Shown: positions 9,677 through 20,532, counted from the first letter of the stretch. The stretch is DNA of 64,000 nt from Pseudomonas sp. ACN8 (GCF_002303925.1 NZ_MRCS01000020.1:1-64000), one strand, 5' to 3'. A program made the numbers and translations. Notes: generated from the letters alone by a model not told the origin.

Positions 9677-9810
9677 CACCTCGAAAACCATTTGTCGGCG
9701 CCCACTGCTCTATCTGTAACGTGTGGCAGCTAACAAGGGTGGTTCGGGAAGAATTGATCGCCCGTTCGATCGGGTGGAATGGTTGAAAACCTATCCAAGA
9801 GGATTTTGAA

Positions 9811-10674
9811 ATGGCAGAGATTACTGCAGCGTTGGTCAAAGAACTGCGCGAGCGTACTGGCGAAGGCATGATGGATTGCAAAAAGGCCTTGACCAAGGCT
9901 GGCGGCGACATCGAGAAAGCCATTGATGACATGCGTGCTTCGGGCGCCATCAAGGCTGCCAAGAAAGCCGGCAACGTTGCCGCTGAAGGCGCTATCGCTC
10001 TGAAGGAAGACGGTAAATCCGCCGTTTTGCTGGAAGTGAACTCGCAGACCGACTTCTTGGCCCTGCAGGACGACTTCAAGGAATTTGTTGCAGCAAGCGT
10101 TGAAAAAGCGTTCGCCGACAAGATGACTGAAGTTGCTCCGCTGATCGAAGCTCAAGAAACTGCTCGCCTGGTACTGGTCGGCAAGGTTGGCGAAAACGTC
10201 AACATCCGTCGTCTGGTACGCGTTGAAGGTGACGTTGTCGGTGGCTACCTGCACGGCAACAAGATCGGTGTTGCAGTTGTCCTGAAAGGCGGCAGTGTTG
10301 AGCTGGCCAAGGACATCGCTATGCACGTAGCGGCTACCAATCCTGAATTCCTGCTGCCATCGGAAGTTTCCGCTGAAGCGATCGAGCGCGAGAAAGGCGT
10401 GTTCCTGACGCTGAACGCTGACAAGATCGCCGGCAAGCCGGAAAATATCGTTGAAAACATGGTCAAAGGCCGTATCAGCAAGTTCCTGGCCGAAGCCAGC
10501 CTGGTTGAGCAGGCTTTCGTCAAGAACCCTGAAATCAAGGTCGGCGAACTGGCCAAGAAAGCCGGCGCTGAAATCGTTTCCTTTACTTACTTCAAAGTAG
10601 GCGAAGGCATCGAGAAGCCAGTGGACAACTTCGCAGAAGAAGTTGCTGCCCAGCTGGCTGCCGCCAAGCAATAA
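9811..10674 (+). CDS. tsf: Elongation factor Ts
   Basis: The 287-residue guanine nucleotide exchange factor for EF-Tu. The N-terminal UBA-like segment (ALVKELRERTGEGMMDCKKAL) and the core motif EVNSQTDFLA are intact. It lies 190 bp downstream of rpsB. An upstream stretch free of genes (9677-9810) could hold a secondary promoter. The gene is followed by a clear hairpin terminator. Confidence 0.98.
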   Translation: MAEITAALVKELRERTGEGMMDCKKALTKAGGDIEKAIDDMRASGAIKAAKKAGNVAAEGAIALKEDGKSAVLLEVNSQTDFLALQDDFKEFVAASVEKAFADKMTEVAPLIEAQETARLVLVGKVGENVNIRRLVRVEGDVVGGYLHGNKIGVAVVLKGGSVELAKDIAMHVAATNPEFLLPSEVSAEAIEREKGVFLTLNADKIAGKPENIVENMVKGRISKFLAEASLVEQAFVKNPEIKVGELAKKAGAEIVSFTYFKVGEGIEKPVDNFAEEVAAQLAAAKQ

Positions 10675-10698
10675 GACGGTTTTTTAACTGTCGCCCAG

Positions 10699-10732
10699 AA
10701 GAGGCTGCCCGCTCACGCGCGCAGCCTCTTTT
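10699..10732 (+). terminator. Intrinsic terminator after tsf
   Basis: A 10-bp stem (AAGAGGCTGC / GCAGCCTCTT) with a 12-base loop is followed by TT. It closes the rpsB-tsf unit. A second small hairpin (GGCGC-TGAAGCA-GCGCC region, 10797-10813) lies in the pyrH leader. Confidence 0.75.
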
Positions 10733-10884
10733 CAGATGGGGTATCAATTTTTATTTGGTTTCCCTTTGGAACTGGCTTACAAAGCCGTGTTCCGATGGCG
10801 CTGAAGCAGCGCCAAGCTAGAGTGAACGCCAGCTGTAAACAGCTCGCAAAGAATTTTTAAAATACGCCGCAGGAGAGATTCGCA

Positions 10885-11628
10885 ATGGCTCAGCAGGGCA
10901 GTGGTTATCAGGCTCGCTATAAACGCATTCTACTCAAGCTCAGCGGCGAGGCCCTGATGGGCTCGGAAGAGTTCGGGATCGATCCGAAGGTCCTGGATCG
11001 CATGGCATTGGAAGTTGGCCAACTGGTCGGCATCGGTGTTCAGGTCGGTCTGGTCATCGGTGGTGGCAACCTGTTCCGCGGTGAAGCGCTGAGCAAGGCT
11101 GGCATGGACCGTGTCACCGGCGACCACATGGGCATGCTGGCCACTGTGATGAACGCCCTGGCCATGCGCGACGCCCTCGAGCGCGCCAACATTTCGGCCA
11201 TCGTGATGTCCGCTATTTCCATGGTTGGCGTGACCGATCACTATGATCGTCGCAAGGCCATGCGTCACCTGAACTCCAAGGACGTGGTGATTTTCGCGGC
11301 CGGTACCGGCAACCCGTTCTTTACGACGGATTCGGCAGCCTGCCTGCGTGCAATCGAAATCGATGCCGACGTCGTGCTCAAGGCGACCAAGGTCGATGGT
11401 GTCTACACCGCTGATCCGTTCAAAGACCCGCATGCCGAGAAGTTCGATCATCTGACTTACGATGAAGTGCTGGATCGCAAGTTGGGCGTGATGGATCTGA
11501 CGGCCATTTGCCTGTGCCGCGACCACAAGATGCCGTTGCGTGTCTTTAACATGAACAAGCCCGGCGCCCTGCTGAACATTGTGCACGGCGGCGCTGAAGG
11601 GACCCTGATCGAGGAAGGTCAACAATGA
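10885..11628 (+). CDS. pyrH: UMP kinase
   Basis: A hexameric amino-acid-kinase-fold enzyme that makes UDP from UMP and ATP, regulated by GTP and UTP. The 247 residues contain the N-terminal [11 protein letters not shown] nucleotide motif, [10 protein letters not shown], and the [17 protein letters not shown] segment. An AGGAGAG ribosome binding site sits at a normal distance. Its stop overlaps the frr start by 4 bp (ATGA). Confidence 0.97.
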   Translation: MAQQGSGYQARYKRILLKLSGEALMGSEEFGIDPKVLDRMALEVGQLVGIGVQVGLVIGGGNLFRGEALSKAGMDRVTGDHMGMLATVMNALAMRDALERANISAIVMSAISMVGVTDHYDRRKAMRHLNSKDVVIFAAGTGNPFFTTDSAACLRAIEIDADVVLKATKVDGVYTADPFKDPHAEKFDHLTYDEVLDRKLGVMDLTAICLCRDHKMPLRVFNMNKPGALLNIVHGGAEGTLIEEGQQ

Positions 11629-12182
11629 TCAACGAAATCAAGAAAGACGCTCAAGAGCGCATGCAGAAATCCCTGGACTCTCTGGCCCATGCTTTTGGTC
11701 AGATTCGTACCGGCAAGGCCCACCCAAGCATTCTGGGCAGCGTGATGGTGCCGTACTACGGTGCTGACACCTCCATCACTCAAGTGGCCAACATCACTGT
11801 TAAGGACTCGCGCACCCTGCAAGTCGTGGCGTTCGAGCGCAACATGCTCGCGGCGGTCGACAAAGCGATCCAGAGCGCTGGCCTGAACCTCAACCCGACC
11901 AACCTGGGCGAGTTGTTGTTGATCTCCATGCCTGCCCTGACCGAAGAAACCCGCAAGGGCTTCACCAAACAGGCGCGCAGTGCTGCCGAAGACGCTCGTG
12001 TTGCCGTGCGCAACATTCGTCGCGATGCCTTGGGCGACCTGAAGAAACTGGTTAAAGACAAAGAGATCAGCGAAGACGAGGAGCGTCGTGCCGCTGCCGA
12101 TATCCAGAAGCTCACCGACAAGGCTGAAGCCGATATCGACGCGGCTACCAAGCAGAAAGAAGCGGATCTGATGGCCGTATAA
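11625..12182 (+). CDS. frr: Ribosome recycling factor
   Basis: A 185-residue tRNA-mimic that splits post-termination ribosomes together with EF-G. It starts [20 protein letters not shown] and contains [11 protein letters not shown] and the conserved VRNIRRDA segment. It is coupled to pyrH by a 4-bp overlap and lies 14 bp before uppS. Confidence 0.98.
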   Translation: MINEIKKDAQERMQKSLDSLAHAFGQIRTGKAHPSILGSVMVPYYGADTSITQVANITVKDSRTLQVVAFERNMLAAVDKAIQSAGLNLNPTNLGELLLISMPALTEETRKGFTKQARSAAEDARVAVRNIRRDALGDLKKLVKDKEISEDEERRAAADIQKLTDKAEADIDAATKQKEADLMAV

Positions 12183-12196
12183 GGGTCGAGTTTTTA

Positions 12197-12952
12197 ATGG
12201 ACAAGACCAAGCAGACTGCGCCGTCCGCGGTGCCGCGCCATGTCGCGATCATCATGGATGGCAACAATCGTTGGGCGAAAAAACGCTTTATGCCGGGTGT
12301 CGCCGGGCATAAAGCGGGCGTGGATGCGGTACGTGCCGTCATTGAAGTTTGTGCCGAGGCCAAGGTCGAAGTGCTGACCCTGTTCGCCTTTTCCAGCGAG
12401 AACTGGCAGCGTCCGGCCGATGAGGTCAGCGCTTTGATGGATCTGTTCTTCAAGGCGCTGCGTCGTGAGGCCAAACGCCTCAACGACAACAACATCAGCC
12501 TGCGGATCATTGGCGATCGCTCGCGCTTTCATCCCGAGTTGCAGGCTGCCATGCGTGAAGCCGAGTCCATGACGGCCGGCGCCAATCGATTCGTCCTGCA
12601 GATCGCCGCCAATTACGGCGGTCAGTGGGATATCGCGCAAGCTGCGCAACGACTGGCGCGAGAGGTCCAGGCCGGACACCTGCGTCCGGAAGACATCACG
12701 CCTGATCTGCTGCAGACCTGCCTGGCCACGGGCGACCTGCCGCTGCCGGACCTGTGTATCCGCACCGGTGGCGAGCACCGCATCAGCAACTTCCTGCTCT
12801 GGCAGCTGGCCTATGCCGAGCTGTATTTCTCCGACCTGTTCTGGCCGGACTTCAAACACGATGCCATGCGCAATGCGCTGGCCGATTTCGCTTCCCGCCA
12901 GCGCCGCTTCGGTAAAACGAGCGAGCAGGTCGAGGCTGGAGCCCGGGTTTAA
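12197..12952 (+). CDS. uppS: Undecaprenyl diphosphate synthase
   Basis: A cis-prenyltransferase that extends farnesyl diphosphate to C55 undecaprenyl diphosphate, the lipid carrier for peptidoglycan and O-antigen. The catalytic aspartate is residue 21 in IIMDGNNRWAKKR, and the C-terminal RTGGEHRISNFLLWQ and ELYFSDLFWPDF motifs are intact. The stop codon shares one base with the cdsA start (TAATG). Confidence 0.97.
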   Translation: MDKTKQTAPSAVPRHVAIIMDGNNRWAKKRFMPGVAGHKAGVDAVRAVIEVCAEAKVEVLTLFAFSSENWQRPADEVSALMDLFFKALRREAKRLNDNNISLRIIGDRSRFHPELQAAMREAESMTAGANRFVLQIAANYGGQWDIAQAAQRLAREVQAGHLRPEDITPDLLQTCLATGDLPLPDLCIRTGGEHRISNFLLWQLAYAELYFSDLFWPDFKHDAMRNALADFASRQRRFGKTSEQVEAGARV

Positions 12953-13758
12953 TGCTTAAACAACGAATCATCACCGCACTGATCCTGCTGCCGATTGCCC
13001 TGGGCGGGTTTTTCCTGCTTGAGGGTTCCGGTTTTGCACTGTTTATCGGGCTGGTCGTGACCCTTGGTGCCTGGGAGTGGGCACGTCTGGCGGGTTTCGC
13101 CGGTCAGGCATTCCGCGTTGGCTATGCCGCCGTGGTCGCTCTGGCGCTGTTCCTCATGTACATCCTGCCAGGCCTCGCGCCTTGGGTGTTGGGCGCGTCA
13201 GTGCTGTGGTGGGCTGTGGCGACGTATCTGGTGCTGACCTATCCGCGTTCGAGCGAGCACTGGTCCGCTGCGGCCACCAAATTGGTGATCGGCCTGTTGA
13301 TTCTCCTGCCAGCCTGGCAAGGTCTGGTGCAGATCAAGCAATACCCATTGGGTAACTGGCTGATCATGGCGGTGATGGTGCTGGTCTGGGGTGCCGATAT
13401 TGGCGCCTACTTCTCCGGTCGTGCTTTCGGCAAGCGCAAGCTCGCACCGCAGGTCAGTCCGGGCAAAAGCTGGGAAGGCGTGTACGGTGGTCTGGCGCTA
13501 AGCCTGGTGATTACCACAATCGTTGCTCTGGTGCGCGACTGGACGGTGGCCGAGCTGTTCAAGGGCTTGATCGGTGCCGCGCTGATCGTGTTCATTTCGG
13601 TGGTGGGTGATCTCACTGAAAGCATGTTCAAGCGACAATCCGGGATCAAGGACAGCAGTAACCTGCTTCCGGGGCACGGCGGCGTGCTGGATCGTATCGA
13701 CAGCCTGACGGCAGCGATTCCAGTGTTCGCGGTACTGCTGTGGATGGCGGCGCCATGA
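12952..13758 (+). CDS. cdsA: Phosphatidate cytidylyltransferase (CDP-diglyceride synthase)
   Basis: An inner-membrane enzyme of 268 residues that makes CDP-diacylglycerol from phosphatidate and CTP, feeding all phospholipid synthesis. It is mostly hydrophobic, with about eight predicted membrane segments. The C-terminal family signature is present: [22 protein letters not shown], with SPGKSWEG before it. It overlaps the true dxr start by 4 bp. Confidence 0.96.
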   Translation: MLKQRIITALILLPIALGGFFLLEGSGFALFIGLVVTLGAWEWARLAGFAGQAFRVGYAAVVALALFLMYILPGLAPWVLGASVLWWAVATYLVLTYPRSSEHWSAAATKLVIGLLILLPAWQGLVQIKQYPLGNWLIMAVMVLVWGADIGAYFSGRAFGKRKLAPQVSPGKSWEGVYGGLALSLVITTIVALVRDWTVAELFKGLIGAALIVFISVVGDLTESMFKRQSGIKDSSNLLPGHGGVLDRIDSLTAAIPVFAVLLWMAAP

Positions 13759-14945
13759 GCCGTCCGCAACAGATTACCGTTCTGGGCGCGACCGGTTCGA
13801 TTGGCCTGAGTACGCTCGACGTCATCGCTCGTCACCCCGATCGATATCAAGTCTTTGCCTTGACTGGCTTCACTCGCTTGAGCGAATTGCTGGCGCTCTG
13901 CGTGCGCCATGTGCCGCGATTTGCCGTGGTGCCTGAAGTCGCAGCTGCCCGCGCCTTGCAGGATGATCTGCATGCGGCAGGCCTTTCGACCCGTGTTCTG
14001 GCGGGTGAAGAGGGTTTGTGTCAGGTCGCTTCCGATCCGGAAGTCGATACGGTCATGGCGGCCATCGTCGGTGCGGCCGGATTGCGTCCGACACTGGCGG
14101 CGGTCGAGGCCGGAAAGAAAATCCTTCTGGCCAATAAAGAAGCGCTGGTCATGTCCGGCGCGCTGTTCATGCAGGCCGTGCGCAAGAGCGGTTCGGTGTT
14201 GCTGCCGATCGATAGCGAGCACAACGCCATTTTCCAGTGCATGCCGCTGGATTATGCCCGTGGTCTTGAGGCGGTCGGCGTACGCCGGATTTTGCTGACG
14301 GCTTCCGGTGGTCCGTTCCGACAGACGCCAATGGCCGAGCTGGCGCATGTTTCTCCCGATCAGGCGTGTGCTCACCCGAACTGGTCCATGGGGCGAAAAA
14401 TCTCCGTTGACTCGGCCAGCATGATGAACAAGGGGCTTGAGCTGATCGAAGCCTGCTGGTTGTTCGATGCCAGACCTTCGCAGGTCGAGGTGGTGATTCA
14501 CCCGCAAAGCGTGATTCATTCGCTGGTCGACTATGTCGATGGTTCTGTCCTGGCACAGTTGGGAAATCCTGACATGCGCACGCCCATCGCCAATGCCCTG
14601 GCGTGGCCTGAGCGGATCGATTCGGGTGTGGCGCCGCTGGATCTGTTTGCCATTGCGCGGCTGGACTTCCAGGCGCCCGATGAAGAGCGTTTCCCTTGCT
14701 TGCGTCTGGCCCGTCAGGCGGCCGAAGCGGGTAACAGCGCGCCGGCCATGCTCAATGCGGCGAACGAAGTGGCGGTGGCGGCATTTCTCGACGAGCGGGT
14801 TCGTTACCTGGAAATCGCGAGTATCATCGAGGAAGTACTGAATCTGGAGCCCGTAGTGGCTGTGGATGATCTCGATGCAGTGTTCACGGCAGACGCGAAG
14901 GCGCGATTGCTGGCCGGACAATGGTTGAGCCGTCACGGGCGGTAA
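13755..14945 (+). CDS. dxr: 1-deoxy-D-xylulose 5-phosphate reductoisomerase
   Basis: The second, committed step of the MEP isoprenoid pathway; it makes 2-C-methyl-D-erythritol 4-phosphate and is the fosmidomycin target. I chose ATG 13755 (396 residues, [17 protein letters not shown]) because it forms an ATGA overlap with cdsA; an upstream in-frame ATG at 13740 would add MDGGA. The NADPH motif [10 protein letters not shown] and the metal/substrate segments [12 protein letters not shown] and [13 protein letters not shown] are visible. It shares the pathway with ispD and ispF further along. Confidence 0.95.
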   Translation: MSRPQQITVLGATGSIGLSTLDVIARHPDRYQVFALTGFTRLSELLALCVRHVPRFAVVPEVAAARALQDDLHAAGLSTRVLAGEEGLCQVASDPEVDTVMAAIVGAAGLRPTLAAVEAGKKILLANKEALVMSGALFMQAVRKSGSVLLPIDSEHNAIFQCMPLDYARGLEAVGVRRILLTASGGPFRQTPMAELAHVSPDQACAHPNWSMGRKISVDSASMMNKGLELIEACWLFDARPSQVEVVIHPQSVIHSLVDYVDGSVLAQLGNPDMRTPIANALAWPERIDSGVAPLDLFAIARLDFQAPDEERFPCLRLARQAAEAGNSAPAMLNAANEVAVAAFLDERVRYLEIASIIEEVLNLEPVVAVDDLDAVFTADAKARLLAGQWLSRHGR

Positions 14946-14998
14946 ATGCTGCGGATAGTTGGCCGAGGCAGCAGCGGATAGGATTGCGGAGAAAGTAG

Positions 14999-16351
14999 AT
15001 GAGCGCGCTCTATATGATTGTCGGCACCCTGGTCGCTCTGGGTGTGCTGGTTACCTTCCACGAGTTCGGCCATTTTTGGGTCGCGCGTCGCTGTGGGGTC
15101 AAGGTGCTGCGCTTCTCCGTAGGCTTCGGCATGCCTTTGCTGCGCTGGCACGACAAGCAGGGCACCGAATTTGTCGTCGCCGCCATTCCGTTGGGCGGCT
15201 ACGTCAAAATGCTCGACGAGCGCGAAGGTGAAGTACCGCTCGATCAGCTTGATCAATCCTTCAATCGCAAGTCCGTTCGGCAGCGCATTGCCATCGTAGC
15301 GGCGGGGCCGATTGCCAACTTCCTGCTGGCATTGGCGTTCTTCTGGGTGTTGGCAATGCTCGGCAGCGAGCAGGTGCGTCCGGTCATCGGCGCTGTCGAG
15401 TCCGGCAGTATTGCGGCCAAGGCAGGTTTGAGCCCCGGCCAGGAAATCGTGGCGATTGATGGTGAGGCGACTTCCGGCTGGGCGGCGGTGAACCTGCAGT
15501 TGGTGCGTCGCCTGGGCGAAAGCGGTCAGTTGCAGATAATGGTGCGCGAACAGGGTTCCACCACCGATTCTCCTCGTGAACTTGTACTGGACAAATGGCT
15601 CAAAGGGGCCGATGAGCCTGATCCTATCCAGTCGTTGGGGATTCGTCCGTGGCGCCCGGCATTGCCACCAGTCCTGGCTGAACTCGATCCGAAGGGGCCG
15701 GCCAAGGCTGCCGGCCTGAAGACCGGTGACCGGTTGCTGGCGCTAGATGGTCGTGGGCTGGATGACTGGCAGCAGGTTGTCGATACCGTCCGTATGCATC
15801 CTGATACCAAAATCATGCTGCGGGTTGAGCGCGACGGTGCTCAAATCGACGTCCCGGTAACGCTTGCCGCTCGCGGCGAGAGTAAATCACCCAGCGGCTA
15901 TTTGGGGGCAGGGGTGAAGGCGATCGACTGGCCGCCGGAGATGATCCGCGAGGTCAGTTACGGGCCATTGGCAGCAATTGGCGAGGGGGCTCGACGCACC
16001 TGGACCATGAGTGTGCTGACCCTCGATTCACTGAAGAAAATGTTGTTCGGCGAGCTCTCGGTAAAAAACTTGAGTGGACCGATAACCATTGCTAAAGTGG
16101 CGGGCGCTTCGGCCCAGTCGGGTGTCGCTGATTTCCTGAATTTCCTTGCTTATCTGAGTATTAGCCTGGGGGTTCTGAATTTGTTGCCCATTCCAGTACT
16201 GGATGGGGGGCATTTGTTGTTTTATCTGATCGAGTGGGTGCGTGGTCGTCCCTTGTCAGATCGGGTGCAAGGTTGGGGGATACAGATCGGCATCAGTTTG
16301 GTGATCGGGGTGATGTTGCTTGCTCTGGTCAATGATCTGGGTCGACTGTAA
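14999..16351 (+). CDS. rseP: Site-2 intramembrane metalloprotease RseP (MucP)
   Basis: Cleaves the anti-sigma factor (MucA/RseA) in the inner membrane after DegS/AlgW cut, releasing the envelope-stress sigma factor AlgU. At 450 residues it shows the zinc motif HEFGH at residues 21-25 in the first membrane helix, two central PDZ domains (GSIAAKAGLSPGQEIVAIDG and KGPAKAAGLKTGDRLLALDG), and the C-terminal LPIPVLDGGHLLF motif that supplies the third metal ligand. It sits next to bamA, whose assembly status the pathway monitors. Confidence 0.96.
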   Translation: MSALYMIVGTLVALGVLVTFHEFGHFWVARRCGVKVLRFSVGFGMPLLRWHDKQGTEFVVAAIPLGGYVKMLDEREGEVPLDQLDQSFNRKSVRQRIAIVAAGPIANFLLALAFFWVLAMLGSEQVRPVIGAVESGSIAAKAGLSPGQEIVAIDGEATSGWAAVNLQLVRRLGESGQLQIMVREQGSTTDSPRELVLDKWLKGADEPDPIQSLGIRPWRPALPPVLAELDPKGPAKAAGLKTGDRLLALDGRGLDDWQQVVDTVRMHPDTKIMLRVERDGAQIDVPVTLAARGESKSPSGYLGAGVKAIDWPPEMIREVSYGPLAAIGEGARRTWTMSVLTLDSLKKMLFGELSVKNLSGPITIAKVAGASAQSGVADFLNFLAYLSISLGVLNLLPIPVLDGGHLLFYLIEWVRGRPLSDRVQGWGIQIGISLVIGVMLLALVNDLGRL

Positions 16352-16371
16352 CGCTTCGCTGAATTGCGAAT

Positions 16372-16390
16372 CTGCCGCATTTTGCGGCAG
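16372..16390 (+). terminator. Hairpin between rseP and bamA
   Basis: An 8-bp perfect stem (CTGCCGCA / TGCGGCAG) with a TTT loop is followed by TTTGTTTA. It looks like a partial terminator; bamA probably also has read-through from rseP. Confidence 0.6.
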
Positions 16391-16425
16391 TTTGTTTATT
16401 GCCAGTTGGAATAAGAAAGGACTTC

Positions 16426-18816
16426 ATGAAACGTCTGCTGCTAACTGCGGTTCTCACCGTATTGATGATCGCCGAAGTTCACGCCGAGTCCTTCACTATC
16501 TCTGATATTCGCGTCAATGGCCTCCAGCGGGTCTCCGCGGGTAGCGTCTTTGGTGCTTTGCCGTTGAACGTCGGTGAACAGGCGGACGATCGTCGCCTGG
16601 TGGAATCCACTCGTGCGTTGTTCAAAACCGGTTTCTTTCAAGATATCCAGCTGGGCCGCGATGGCAACGTCCTGGTCATCACGGTAGTCGAGCGCCCGTC
16701 GGTCGCCAGTATCGAGATCGAAGGCAACAAGGCGATCTCTACCGAAGACCTGATGAAAGGCCTCAAGCAATCCGGTCTGGCCGAAGGCGAGATCTTCCAG
16801 CGTGCCACCCTTGAAGGTGTGCGTAACGAACTGCAACGCCAGTACGTCGCCCAGGGTCGCTACTCGGCTACCGTCGACACCGAAGTGGTGCCACAGCCGC
16901 GTAACCGCGTCGGCCTGAAGGTCAACATCAACGAAGGCACCGTTGCGGCTATCCAGCACATCAACGTGGTGGGCAACACGGTCTTCCCTGATGAAGACCT
17001 GATCGACCTGTTCGAGCTCAAGACCACCAACTGGTTGTCGTTTTTCAAGAACGACGACAAGTACGCCCGTGAAAAACTGTCCGGTGACCTGGAGCGCCTG
17101 CGTTCCTACTACCTGGACCGTGGCTATATCAACATGGATATCGCTTCGACCCAGGTCTCCATTACGCCAGACAAGAAGCACGTCTACATCACCGTCAACG
17201 TCAACGAAGGCGAGAAGTACACCGTTCGTGACGTCAAACTCAGCGGTGACCTGAAAGTCCCTGAAGACCAGGTCAAGTCCCTGCTGCTGGTGCAAAAAGG
17301 CCAGGTGTTCTCGCGCAAGCTGATGACCACCACCTCCGAGCTGATCACCCGTCGCCTGGGTAACGAGGGTTACACCTTCGCCAACGTCAACGGCGTGCCT
17401 CAACCCCACGATGAAGATCACACCGTAGACATCCTGTTCGCGGTCGATCCGGGCAAGCGTGCCTACGTGAACCGCATCAACTTCCGTGGCAACACCAAGT
17501 CCGAAGACGAAGTGCTGCGTCGTGAAATGCGTCAGATGGAAGGCGGCTGGGCTTCGACCTACCTGATCGACCAATCCAAGACCCGTCTGGAGCGTCTGGG
17601 CTTCTTCAAGGAAGTCAACGTCGAGACCCCGGCCGTGCCAGGTGTCGATGACCAGGTGGACGTCAACTACAGCGTTGAAGAACAAGCCTCCGGTTCGATT
17701 ACCGCCAGCGTCGGTTTTGCCCAGAGCGCCGGTCTGATCCTCGGTGGTTCGATCACCCAGAACAACTTCCTGGGTACCGGTAACAAGGTCAGCGTCGGCC
17801 TGACCAAAAGCGAATACCAGACCCGCTATAACTTCGGCTTTGTCGACCCCTACTGGACCGCCGACGGCGTGAGCCTGGGTTACAACGCGTTCTACCGCAC
17901 GACTGACTACGATGAGCTCGATACCGACGTCGCCAGCTACGCCGTGGACAGCCTGGGTGCCGGTGTGAGTGTCGGTTATCCAATCAGCGAGACTTCGCGT
18001 CTGACCTTCGGCCTGAATGCGCAACAGGACACGATCAAGACTGGCGTTTACACCGTCGATGAAATCTTCGACTTCGTTAACCAGGAAGGCGACAAGTACC
18101 TGAACTTCAAGGCTTCGGCCGGTTGGTCCGAGTCCACCCTGAACAAAGGCGTTTTGGCGACTCGTGGTCACTCCCAAAGCTTGACGGCGGAAGTCACCGT
18201 GCCGGGAAGCGACTTGTCGTTCTTCAAACTCGATTACCGTGGTCAGTTGTTCCAGCCGCTGAGCGAAAACTACACCATGCGCCTGCACACCGAATTGGGT
18301 TATGGCGACGGCTACGGTTCGACCGAAAGCTTGCCATTCTATGAAAACTACTATGCTGGTGGTTTCAACTCGGTTCGTGGCTTCAAGGACAGTACACTGG
18401 GGCCGCGTAGTACTCCGAGCCGCGGCGTACTCGAAACGGGCAATGCCGGAACGCAGGCTGACCCGGACCAGGATCCACTGCCGTTCGGTGGTAACGTCCT
18501 GATCCAGGGTGGTGTGGAAGTTCTGTTCCCGCTGCCGTTCGTCAAGGATCAACGATCCCTGCGTACCTCGGTATTCTGGGATGTGGGTAACGTATTCGAC
18601 TCCAAGTGCGAGCAGACGACCAATACCAACCCTGCGTCGAAGTCCAATACGCAGTGTAACGATGTCAGTCTGAGCAATATGGCCAGTTCCGTCGGTGTGG
18701 GAGTGACCTGGGTCACCGCGCTGGGGCCTCTGAGTTTCGCCCTGGCCATGCCAGTCAAGAAACCGGATGACGCTGAAACCCAAGTGTTCCAATTCTCTCT
18801 CGGCCAGACGTTCTAA
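16426..18816 (+). CDS. bamA: Outer membrane protein assembly factor BamA
   Basis: The central Omp85 protein of the BAM complex, which folds beta-barrels into the outer membrane. I chose ATG 16426 (796 residues, MKRLLLTAVLTVLMIAEVHA signal peptide), which follows AAGAAAGGA; an upstream TTG in frame is not credible. Five POTRA domains cover about residues 23-420 (starts such as FTISDIRVNGLQRVSAG). The C-terminal barrel contains the VRGF loop-6 motif (GGFNSVRGFKDS) and ends in phenylalanine (QFSLGQTF), as expected for an outer membrane protein. Confidence 0.97.
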   Translation: MKRLLLTAVLTVLMIAEVHAESFTISDIRVNGLQRVSAGSVFGALPLNVGEQADDRRLVESTRALFKTGFFQDIQLGRDGNVLVITVVERPSVASIEIEGNKAISTEDLMKGLKQSGLAEGEIFQRATLEGVRNELQRQYVAQGRYSATVDTEVVPQPRNRVGLKVNINEGTVAAIQHINVVGNTVFPDEDLIDLFELKTTNWLSFFKNDDKYAREKLSGDLERLRSYYLDRGYINMDIASTQVSITPDKKHVYITVNVNEGEKYTVRDVKLSGDLKVPEDQVKSLLLVQKGQVFSRKLMTTTSELITRRLGNEGYTFANVNGVPQPHDEDHTVDILFAVDPGKRAYVNRINFRGNTKSEDEVLRREMRQMEGGWASTYLIDQSKTRLERLGFFKEVNVETPAVPGVDDQVDVNYSVEEQASGSITASVGFAQSAGLILGGSITQNNFLGTGNKVSVGLTKSEYQTRYNFGFVDPYWTADGVSLGYNAFYRTTDYDELDTDVASYAVDSLGAGVSVGYPISETSRLTFGLNAQQDTIKTGVYTVDEIFDFVNQEGDKYLNFKASAGWSESTLNKGVLATRGHSQSLTAEVTVPGSDLSFFKLDYRGQLFQPLSENYTMRLHTELGYGDGYGSTESLPFYENYYAGGFNSVRGFKDSTLGPRSTPSRGVLETGNAGTQADPDQDPLPFGGNVLIQGGVEVLFPLPFVKDQRSLRTSVFWDVGNVFDSKCEQTTNTNPASKSNTQCNDVSLSNMASSVGVGVTWVTALGPLSFALAMPVKKPDDAETQVFQFSLGQTF

Positions 18817-18861
18817 GCGTCTGACCCAGGATAACGACAATGAATTTTGTAGGAGTGCATC

Positions 18862-19365
18862 GTGCGTAAGTTGACTCAATTGGTTCTCCTGGCCAGCGTA
18901 CTGGTCGCTGGTCCGGCGTTCGCCGACATGAAAATTGCTGTTCTGAACTATCAGATGGCTCTGCTGGAGTCCGACGCGGCCAAGAAATACGCCGTGGATG
19001 CCGAGAAGAAGTTCGGTCCTCAGCTGACCAAGCTCAAGACACTGGAAAGCAGCGCCAAGGGCATTCAGGATCGCCTGATGGCCGGTGGCGACAAAATGCA
19101 GCAGGGCGAGCGCGAGCGTCTAGAGCTTGAGTTCAAGCAAAAGGCCCGTGACTTCCAGTTCCAGTCCAAGGAACTGAACGAAGCCAAAGCCGTTGCCGAC
19201 CGTGAAATGCTGAAGCAGCTCAAGCCGAAACTGGACAGCGCTGTGGAAGAAGTCATCAAGAAAGGTGCTTTTGACCTGGTCTTCGAGCGTGGCGCAGTGA
19301 TTGATGTCAAGCCTCAGTACGACATCACCCGCCAGGTTATCGAGCGCATGAATCAGCTGAAGTAA
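18862..19365 (+). CDS. skp: Periplasmic chaperone Skp (OmpH)
   Basis: A 167-residue trimeric holdase that carries unfolded outer membrane proteins to BamA. A 22-residue signal peptide ends in GPAFA. The middle is rich in charged residues predicted as long coiled helices, matching the tentacles of Skp. It starts with GTG at 18862, set by AGGAG at 18851-18855. It lies between bamA and lpxD, the usual place. Confidence 0.94.
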   Translation: MRKLTQLVLLASVLVAGPAFADMKIAVLNYQMALLESDAAKKYAVDAEKKFGPQLTKLKTLESSAKGIQDRLMAGGDKMQQGERERLELEFKQKARDFQFQSKELNEAKAVADREMLKQLKPKLDSAVEEVIKKGAFDLVFERGAVIDVKPQYDITRQVIERMNQLK

Positions 19366-19368
19366 CCC

Positions 19369-20424
19369 ATGACCGTGACCATTAAGCTCGGCCAGTTGGC
19401 CGAGTTCCTCGGCGCTACACTACGTGGCGACCCCGAGAAAGCAATTACTGGGCTAGCCACCTTGCAGGAGGCTGGCCCAGCTCAGTTGAGCTTTCTCGCA
19501 AACCCCCAGTATCGTAAATACCTGGCAGGCAGTCAGGCTGCAGCCCTGTTGCTCAAAGCTGCTGATGCCGAAGGCTTTTCCGGTAATGCGTTGGTGGTGC
19601 CTGACCCGTACGCAGCCTACGCCCGTATTTCTCACTTGTTCGATCCCAAGCCCAAAACGGCTGCCGGTGTTCATCCGACGGCGGTGATCGCGGCGGATGC
19701 GGTGGTTGACCCGACGGCGAGTATCGGTGCTTTTGCAGTCATCGAAAGCGGGGTGCATATTGCTGCCGATACCACCGTTGGTGCGCACTGTTTCATCGGT
19801 GCCCGTTGTGTGATCGGCGAAGGTGGCTGGCTCGCTCCGCGCGTGACCTTGTATCACGACGTGCGCGTCGGCAAGCGTGTGGTGATTCAGTCCGGTGCCG
19901 TACTCGGTGGTGAAGGTTTCGGTTTTGCCAACGAGAAAGGCATCTGGCAGAAAATCGCCCAGATTGGTGGCGTTTTGATCGGCGACGATGTGGAAATCGG
20001 CGTGAATACCGCCATTGACCGTGGCGCACTGGCCGACACCATCATTGGTAACGGTGTGAAGCTCGACAACCAGATTCAGATCGCCCACAACGTCCAGGTC
20101 GGTGATCACACCGCCATGGCCGCGTGCGTGGGGATTTCCGGCAGCACCAAAATCGGCAAGCACTGCATGCTTGCCGGTGGCGTAGGGCTGGTGGGGCATA
20201 TCGATATTTGCGACAACGTGTTCATCACCGGGATGACCATGGTGACTCACTCGATCACCGAGCCGGGCGCTTATTCATCCGGTACGGCGATGCAACCAGC
20301 GGCCGAATGGCGCAAAAGCGCGGCACGTCTGCGTCAGCTCGATGACATCGCGCGACGTTTGCGACAGCTGGAAAAGCAGGCAGGGGAAGTGACCCCTGGC
20401 GGTAAAGCTTCATCAGATGGCTGA
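19369..20424 (+). CDS. lpxD: UDP-3-O-(3-hydroxyacyl)glucosamine N-acyltransferase
   Basis: The third step of lipid A synthesis; it adds the N-linked hydroxyacyl chain from acyl-ACP. The 351-residue protein has an N-terminal uridine-binding domain ([16 protein letters not shown]) and a left-handed beta-helix of hexapeptide repeats. The catalytic histidine context [16 protein letters not shown] is present. It starts 3 bp after skp, with fabZ, lpxA and lpxB following. Confidence 0.96.
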   Translation: MTVTIKLGQLAEFLGATLRGDPEKAITGLATLQEAGPAQLSFLANPQYRKYLAGSQAAALLLKAADAEGFSGNALVVPDPYAAYARISHLFDPKPKTAAGVHPTAVIAADAVVDPTASIGAFAVIESGVHIAADTTVGAHCFIGARCVIGEGGWLAPRVTLYHDVRVGKRVVIQSGAVLGGEGFGFANEKGIWQKIAQIGGVLIGDDVEIGVNTAIDRGALADTIIGNGVKLDNQIQIAHNVQVGDHTAMAACVGISGSTKIGKHCMLAGGVGLVGHIDICDNVFITGMTMVTHSITEPGAYSSGTAMQPAAEWRKSAARLRQLDDIARRLRQLEKQAGEVTPGGKASSDG

Positions 20425-20532
20425 TACCATTTCCATATCAAGTGTGCACAGCCGCTAGACTGCGTCCTTGATTTGCTAGAGGAGCGCGCGCCAGTCGCGC
20501 GCCCCCAATCTTTACATAGGCTTCCCCCCGAA

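Noticed and set aside
13407..14936. 509-residue minus-strand ORF opposite cdsA and dxr
   Set aside because: It covers two well-defined genes and shows no family motif; a GC-rich shadow frame.
16441..18879. 812-residue minus-strand ORF opposite bamA
   Set aside because: It is the codon-shadow of bamA in a GC-rich genome. It has no recognisable domain, and bamA on the plus strand is complete and conserved.
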